A stretch of DNA of 64,000 bases, from positions 2,170,001 to 2,234,000 of the forward strand of contig NZ_CP066306.1 of NCBI RefSeq assembly GCF_016406145.1, read 5' to 3'. Source of the stretch: Pseudomonas putida (GTDB lineage: Bacteria > Pseudomonadota > Gammaproteobacteria > Pseudomonadales > Pseudomonadaceae). Numbering within the stretch: position 1 is the stretch's first letter; every line of letters begins with the position of its first letter. Below, in pieces: positions 59,402 through 64,000 of this stretch. The notes below the pieces were generated by a model. The model had not been told where the DNA came from and did not search any database. It was given only the letters and a program-made list of their open reading frames with translations. Made by a program: the position numbers and the translations under genes.

Positions 59402-60976
59402 ATGTCTGGAAGCAACTTCATTGGCGGCCAGCGCAGCGCTGCCGGCTGCGTACGCCTGCAAAGCCTCGATGCACGCACCGGCGAAGCATTGCCGGTGGTC
59501 TTCACCCAGGCCACCCCTGAAGAGGTGGCCGCCGCCGCCCAGGCCGCCGAAGCAGCATTTGCCGAATACAACGCCCTGGCGCCAGAGCGCCGCGCGCAGT
59601 TTCTGGATGCCATTGCCGACCAGCTGGACGCGCTGGACGATAGCTTCGTCGCCACGGTGTGCCGCGAAACTGCGCTGCCGGCTGCCCGCATCCAGGGCGA
59701 GCGCGGCCGTACCAGCAACCAGATGCGCCTGTTCGCCAAGGTACTGCGCCGTGGCGACTACCTGGGGGCGCGCATCGACCGCGCGCAGCCACAGCGCCAG
59801 CCACTGCCACGCCCGGACCTGCGCCAGTACCGCACCGGCCTTGGCCCGGTGGCCGTGTTCGGCGCCAGCAACTTCCCGTTGGCGTTCTCCACGGCCGGCG
59901 GCGACACCGCCGCCGCGCTGGCTGCCGGCTGCCCGGTAGTGGTCAAGGCCCACAGCGGCCATATGGCCACTGCCGAGCTGGTGGCTGAGGCCATCGAGCG
60001 TGCGGCGGTGGCTACCGGCATGCCCGCTGGCGTGTTCAACATGATCTATGGCGCCGGTGTCGGTGAAGCGCTGGTGCGCCATCCGGCGATCCAGGCGGTC
60101 GGTTTCACCGGTTCGCTCAAGGGCGGCCGTGCCTTGTGCGACCTGGCCGCGGCGCGCCCGCAGCCGATCCCGGTGTTCGCCGAAATGAGCAGCATCAACC
60201 CGGTGCTGGTGTTGCCTGCGGCGCTGCAGGCCCGCGGCGAGCAGGTGGCCAAGGAGCTGGCCGCTTCGGTGGTGCTGGGCTGCGGGCAATTCTGCACTAA
60301 CCCTGGGTTGGTCATCGGCATTGCCGGTGAAGCGTTCGGCACCTTCGTCGCGGCACTGGCTGCGCAAATGGCCGACCAGCCCGCGCAGACCATGCTCAAT
60401 GCCGGTACCTTGCGCAGCTATGCCAGCGGCGTACAACGCCTGCAGCAACACCCGGGCGTGCGCCATCTGGCCGGTGCCGAGCAGGTTGGCGAGCAGGCCC
60501 GGGCACAGCTGTTCCAGGCCGATGTGAGCTTGCTGCTCAACGGCGACGAGCTGCTGCAGGAGGAGGTTTTCGGGCCTGCCACTGTGGTGGTCGAAGTAGC
60601 CGACGAAGCCGAACTGCGCCGCGCCCTGCAAGCCCTGCACGGGCAACTGACCGCCACCCTGATCGCCGAGCCGGAGGACTTCCAGCGCTTTGCCGCACTG
60701 GTGCCGCTGCTGCAGCGCAAGGCTGGCCGCCTGCTGGTCAACGGCTACCCGACAGGCGTCGAGGTGTGCGATGCAATGGTGCATGGCGGGCCTTACCCGG
60801 CCACCTCCGATGCCCGTGGTACCTCGGTCGGCACTCTGGCCATCGACCGCTTCCTGCGCCCTGTGTGCTACCAGGACTACCCGGACGCGCTGCTGCCCGA
60901 CGCCCTGAAAAACGCCAACCCACTGGGCCTGCAACGCCTGGTCGACGGCCAGCACAGCCGTGATGCGCTGAGCTGA
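59402..60976 (+). CDS. 2-ketoglutarate semialdehyde-type dehydrogenase (NADP+)
   Basis: 524 residues from MSGSNFIGGQRSAAG (ACAGGAG upstream). Aldehyde dehydrogenase fold: FGASNFPLAFSTAGGDTAAALAAGCPVVVKAHSGH for cofactor, catalytic Glu in PVFAEMSSINPV and Cys in LGCGQFCTNPGLV. This subfamily oxidises 2,5-dioxovalerate to 2-ketoglutarate. It completes dehydratase-dehydratase-dehydrogenase chemistry of the cluster. Confidence 0.9.
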   Translation: MSGSNFIGGQRSAAGCVRLQSLDARTGEALPVVFTQATPEEVAAAAQAAEAAFAEYNALAPERRAQFLDAIADQLDALDDSFVATVCRETALPAARIQGERGRTSNQMRLFAKVLRRGDYLGARIDRAQPQRQPLPRPDLRQYRTGLGPVAVFGASNFPLAFSTAGGDTAAALAAGCPVVVKAHSGHMATAELVAEAIERAAVATGMPAGVFNMIYGAGVGEALVRHPAIQAVGFTGSLKGGRALCDLAAARPQPIPVFAEMSSINPVLVLPAALQARGEQVAKELAASVVLGCGQFCTNPGLVIGIAGEAFGTFVAALAAQMADQPAQTMLNAGTLRSYASGVQRLQQHPGVRHLAGAEQVGEQARAQLFQADVSLLLNGDELLQEEVFGPATVVVEVADEAELRRALQALHGQLTATLIAEPEDFQRFAALVPLLQRKAGRLLVNGYPTGVEVCDAMVHGGPYPATSDARGTSVGTLAIDRFLRPVCYQDYPDALLPDALKNANPLGLQRLVDGQHSRDALS

Positions 60977-60998
60977 GGCAGGGTGCTAGCGCTGTATA

Positions 60999-61022
60999 CC
61001 CGCCGGGCTATGCCCCGGCGGG
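60999..61022 (+). terminator. hairpin after the semialdehyde dehydrogenase gene
   Basis: CCCGCCGGG - CTATGC - CCCGGCGGG, a nine-base-pair perfect stem, followed by a short CTTTC. It may separate the second MFS/reductase pair as its own unit. Confidence 0.6.
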
Positions 61023-61039
61023 CTTTCGACCGACACCGT

Positions 61040-61052
61040 AAAACAACAAAAA
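61040..61052 (+). promoter_or_regulatory. Crc/Hfq-type CA motif overlapping the ribosome site of the second MFS gene
   Basis: AAAACAACAAAAA contains AACAACAA and runs directly into GAGG, 13-25 bases before the ATG at 61065. Confidence 0.55.
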
Positions 61053-61064
61053 GAGGTTGCAGCC

Positions 61065-62396
61065 ATGCCGAGTCGTTCCCTGCCCGCCGACCAGGTCGCG
61101 TGGGAGTCACTGGATAGTCGTCTGTTTCGCAAGATCAGCTGGCGCATTGTGCCGTTGTTCATCGTGTGTTTCCTGTTCGCCTACCTAGACCGGGTCAATA
61201 TCAGCTTCGCCAAGCTGCAGATGCAAAGCGCGCTGGGTTTCAGTGACGCTGTGTACGGGTTGGGTGCGAGCCTGTTCTTCGTCGGCTACTTCCTGTTCGA
61301 GGTACCGAGCAACGTGCTGCTGCACCGCATCGGCGCACGTATCTGGATTGCCCGCATCATGATCAGTTGGGGTTTGACCTCGGCGGCAATGATGTTCGTC
61401 ACCAGCGAAACCTGGTTCTACGTACTGCGTTTTCTGATCGGTGTCATGGAAGCCGGCTTCGTGCCCGGCGTGCTGTACTTCTTCACCCAGTGGTACCCCA
61501 GCGACCGCCGTGCGCGCATCAACGCCTATTTCAAGAGCTCGATCTGCCTATGCGGCATCGTTGGCGGTCCGTTGGCCGGGTTTATCCTCGGCCACTTCGA
61601 CGGGGTAAACGGCCTGGCCGGGTGGCAGTGGCTGTTCCTACTCGAAGGCCTGCCATCGGTGCTGCTCGGCCTACTGGTACTGTGGCTGGTCACTGATCGC
61701 ATCGAAGATGCCCGGTGGCTTGACGGCGAAGAGAAACGCTACCTGCGAGAGCGTCTGGACGCCGAGCCCAAGCCCAGCGGTGGCAGCTCGATCAGGGCGA
61801 TTCTGCGTGAGCCCGCTTCGCTGGCGCTGTCGGCGATCTATCTGTGCCTGGTCATGGCGCTGACCGGGTTACTGTTCTGGATGCCCCAGTTGATTCGCAA
61901 CGCTGGGGTGGACGATGCACTGGATATCGGCCTGCTGACCATGATCCCGTACCTGTTGGCAGTGGTGGGCAACCTGCTGATCGGCCGCAGCTCCGACCTG
62001 CGCGGCGAGCGCCGCTGGCACATGGCGGGTTGCGCAGCCATGGCTACCGTTGGCTATGCCTTGTGTGCCGGTTTCAACGCCCAGCTGTTGGTACTGATGC
62101 TGGGCATGAGCCTTGTCATGACCGGGATCATCGCCTGGATGCCGATCTTCTGGACCTTACCGCCGAAATACCTGGCCGGGTTGGCCGCAGCGGCGGGTAT
62201 CGCGTTGATCAACTCGATCGGCCAGCTCGGCGGCATCATTGCGCCTTACATGGTGGGCAAGGTCCGCGATGTCAGCGGCTCGGCGACGCCCGCATTGTGG
62301 CTGCTGACGGCGGTCAGCCTGCTGGCGGTGGTGCTGATTGTCTGGGCCGTGCCACGCCGCTTGTATGCGGTTCAACCTGAATCGCGCACCCACTGA
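61065..62396 (+). CDS. MFS transporter, anion:cation symporter family, copy 2
   Basis: 443 residues, twelve hydrophobic segments. ACS patterns FLFAYLDRVNISFAKLQM, YFLFEVPSNVLLHRIGARIW and GVMEAGFVPGVLYFFTQWYP. Clearly related to, but not a recent copy of, the carrier at 56912. It is paired with a 2-ketoaldonate reductase-like gene nine bases downstream, suggesting a different but related acid. Confidence 0.9.
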   Translation: MPSRSLPADQVAWESLDSRLFRKISWRIVPLFIVCFLFAYLDRVNISFAKLQMQSALGFSDAVYGLGASLFFVGYFLFEVPSNVLLHRIGARIWIARIMISWGLTSAAMMFVTSETWFYVLRFLIGVMEAGFVPGVLYFFTQWYPSDRRARINAYFKSSICLCGIVGGPLAGFILGHFDGVNGLAGWQWLFLLEGLPSVLLGLLVLWLVTDRIEDARWLDGEEKRYLRERLDAEPKPSGGSSIRAILREPASLALSAIYLCLVMALTGLLFWMPQLIRNAGVDDALDIGLLTMIPYLLAVVGNLLIGRSSDLRGERRWHMAGCAAMATVGYALCAGFNAQLLVLMLGMSLVMTGIIAWMPIFWTLPPKYLAGLAAAAGIALINSIGQLGGIIAPYMVGKVRDVSGSATPALWLLTAVSLLAVVLIVWAVPRRLYAVQPESRTH

Positions 62397-62405
62397 GGAG
62401 GTTGC

Positions 62406-63362
62406 ATGCAACGTGTCGTTTCTTTCGGGCCTATTTCCAGCGCCGAGGTGCTGGCCGACCTCGAACAGCGTTACCACTTCCGGCGTTTCGACCAGCCGTT
62501 GGCTGACCGCGACGGCTTCCTTGCGGCCTTGGCCACTGCCGACGGACTGATCGGCAGTACATTACCGCTGGATGCTGAGCTGCTCGACCACGCGCCTTCG
62601 CTCAAGGTGATTGCCAGCGTGTCTGCTGGCTTCGACAACTACCCCTTGGGCTATCTGCGCGACCGCGGCATCTGTTTGACCAATACCCCCGATGCGGTGA
62701 CCGAAACCACCGCCGATACCGGGTTCATGCTGCTGATGATGGCCGCGCGACGCGCATGCGAGCTGGCGCAACTGGTGCGTGACGGCGGCTGGACTCAGGG
62801 CATCGATGCCTCGCGCTTCGGCATGGATGTACACGGCAAGACCTTGGGCATCGTCGGCCTTGGCCGGATTGGTGCGGCCGTGGCCAGGCGCGCGCACTTT
62901 GGTTTTGGCATGCCGGTGCTGTACAGCGGCAACAGCGCCAAGCCCGAGTATGAAGCGGAGTTTGCGGCAAGGCGTGTGCCGCTGATGCAGTTGCTGGGCG
63001 AGGCGGACTTCGTCTGCGTCTGCGTGCCGCTGAGTGCGGCCACCCATCACCTGTTCGGCCGCGCGCAGTTCGCCGCTATGCGCGCCGATGCCGTGTTCGT
63101 CAACATTGCCCGTGGCGCGGTGGTCGACGAGCGCGCGCTGCTAAAGGCGCTGGCCGAAGGGCAGATCCGCGCGGCTGGGCTGGATGTGTTCGAGCTAGAG
63201 CCGTTGCCCGCGAGTTCGCCATTGCTGGCCTTGCCCCAGGTGGTTGCCTTGCCGCACATTGGTTCCGCCACCGTCGAGGCACGTGCGTTGATGGCGCGTA
63301 CCGCAGCGGCCGAACTGGCGGCGGTGCTCGAAGGTAGGGCACCAAGGCATCCAGTGCGATAG
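62406..63362 (+). CDS. D-2-hydroxyacid dehydrogenase, 2-ketoaldonate/glyoxylate reductase type
   Basis: 318 residues. D-isomer dehydrogenase with NAD(P) motif GIVGLGRIGAAVARR (~152-166), catalytic Arg in NIARGAVVDE, Glu in AAGLDVFELEP and His in LPHIGSATVEAR. The family (GhrB/TkrA) reduces 2-ketogluconate, hydroxypyruvate or glyoxylate. Coupling to the preceding carrier suggests a ketoaldonate. Confidence 0.88.
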   Translation: MQRVVSFGPISSAEVLADLEQRYHFRRFDQPLADRDGFLAALATADGLIGSTLPLDAELLDHAPSLKVIASVSAGFDNYPLGYLRDRGICLTNTPDAVTETTADTGFMLLMMAARRACELAQLVRDGGWTQGIDASRFGMDVHGKTLGIVGLGRIGAAVARRAHFGFGMPVLYSGNSAKPEYEAEFAARRVPLMQLLGEADFVCVCVPLSAATHHLFGRAQFAAMRADAVFVNIARGAVVDERALLKALAEGQIRAAGLDVFELEPLPASSPLLALPQVVALPHIGSATVEARALMARTAAAELAAVLEGRAPRHPVR

Positions 63363-63436
63363 GGAGCGCGCAGGAGCGGCCAGCTCCTGCGTTGCACGCC
63401 TTGGCATTCGGGGCTTGAGGCTGGGTGCCGTCGTGG

Positions 63437-64000
63437 TCAGTCAACCCACCGCCACAGCGGTTCATCCAGCAACCCAACCCCGCGTAGCTGTGTCTGCCCC
63501 TGAACCTTCTCCAGCTCCAGCACATTGCACCCGTCACACGCCGACAGCGCCTCAATCAGCGGCGCACTGTGCGACACCACCCAAACCTGGCTCCGCCGCG
63601 AAGCGCGAATGATCAACCGCGCCAGCGCAGGCAGCAGGTCGGCATGCAAGCTGGTTTCCGGCTCGTTAAGTACCATCAGTGACGGCGGCCGTGGCGTCAG
63701 CAACGCAGCCATCAACAACAGATAACGCAACGTACCATCCGACAATTCACCCCCACCCAGCGGGCGCAACAGCCCATGCTGATGCAGCCGCACGCTGAAC
63801 AGCCCACCCGGCGGCGCATCAATCTCCAAGCGGCTACCGGGAAACGCGTCATCCAGTGCCGCTATCAGGTCTTCAACCTCGCCAATCTCGATGATGGTCT
63901 GCAACGCCGAGGCAAGGTTACGCCCGTCATGATGCAGCACCGGCGAGCGCGTCCCCAGCTGCGGTTGGCGGCAGGGTGCGTCGCGGTCGATGCGGAAGTG
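63437..64000 (-). CDS. AAA-family ATPase, C-terminal part (runs off the right edge)
   Basis: The minus-strand frame is open from base 64000 to a stop at 63437 (187 codons). It carries the ABC-type signature-like GGGELSDGTLRYLLLMAALL, Walker B PSLMVLNEPETSLH and the switch His in VWVVSHSAPLIEAL, as in SMC/RecF/OLD-like ATPases. The Walker A and start lie beyond the window. Such ATPases without a partner are often of unknown function. It is convergent with the reductase gene. Confidence 0.85.
   Translation of the reverse strand, partial: HFRIDRDAPCRQPQLGTRSPVLHHDGRNLASALQTIIEIGEVEDLIAALDDAFPGSRLEIDAPPGGLFSVRLHQHGLLRPLGGGELSDGTLRYLLLMAALLTPRPPSLMVLNEPETSLHADLLPALARLIIRASRRSQVWVVSHSAPLIEALSACDGCNVLELEKVQGQTQLRGVGLLDEPLWRWVD

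Overview
The window is a GC-rich chromosomal segment of a Pseudomonas of the P. putida group. The evidence is its gene content and order (pobR-pobA, rbsBACRKD, thrS-infC-rpmI-rplT-pheST-ihfA-merR-tRNA-Pro), the group's REP repeats, and a CrcZ/CrcY-type small RNA between an HMG-CoA lyase gene and an mgtC gene. No CRISPR array, rRNA or replication origin was seen. All assignments come from reading motifs and families by eye; no database search was run.

Layout. 1-8 kb: a PAS sensor kinase cut by the left edge, a MocR regulator, MgtC, a CrcY-like sRNA with a sigma-54 promoter, HMG-CoA lyase with a MerR regulator, and the 4-hydroxybenzoate pair pobR/pobA. 8-23 kb: small envelope proteins, a gamma-glutamylputrescine-oxidase-like enzyme, two identical tRNA-Val genes, a zinc-independent DksA paralogue behind a Zur box, a periplasmic asparaginase, and a ribose operon ending in a periplasmic nucleoside hydrolase. 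23-31 kb: the conserved translation block thrS to ihfA, a MerR regulator and tRNA-Pro. 31-34 kb: an accessory scar at that tRNA, with a RAQPRD-family integrative-element gene, a truncated neighbour and a frameshifted IS1182-family element. 34-48 kb: a complete mhpR-ABCDFET cluster for 3-(3-hydroxyphenyl)propionate, followed by an arylsulfatase, an OprD-type porin and an eight-haem cytochrome c with TPR repeats. 48-54 kb: a PhzF-like gene, an IS30-family element, gene fragments, a decayed WYL-domain regulator, an acidic unknown protein and a stand-alone JAMM metalloprotease. 54-63.4 kb: an aldonate/pentonate cluster (FadR-type regulator, IlvD/Edd dehydratase, two MFS carriers, AraD1-like dehydratase, ketoglutarate-semialdehyde-type dehydrogenase, 2-ketoaldonate reductase). 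An AAA ATPase runs off the right edge.

How it fits together. Much of the window is regulated carbon and nitrogen use: hydroxybenzoate, hydroxyphenylpropionate, asparagine, nucleosides and ribose, and sugar acids. The sRNA near 3.6-3.9 kb belongs to the family that sequesters Hfq/Crc, and AAnAAnAA motifs (the Hfq/Crc mRNA signature) lie at the translation starts of pobA, ansB, mhpT, the OprD porin and both sugar-acid MFS genes. The window may therefore carry both a catabolite-repression antagonist and several targets. The least explained parts are the sulfatase-porin-octahaem unit and the JAMM/WYL remnant.
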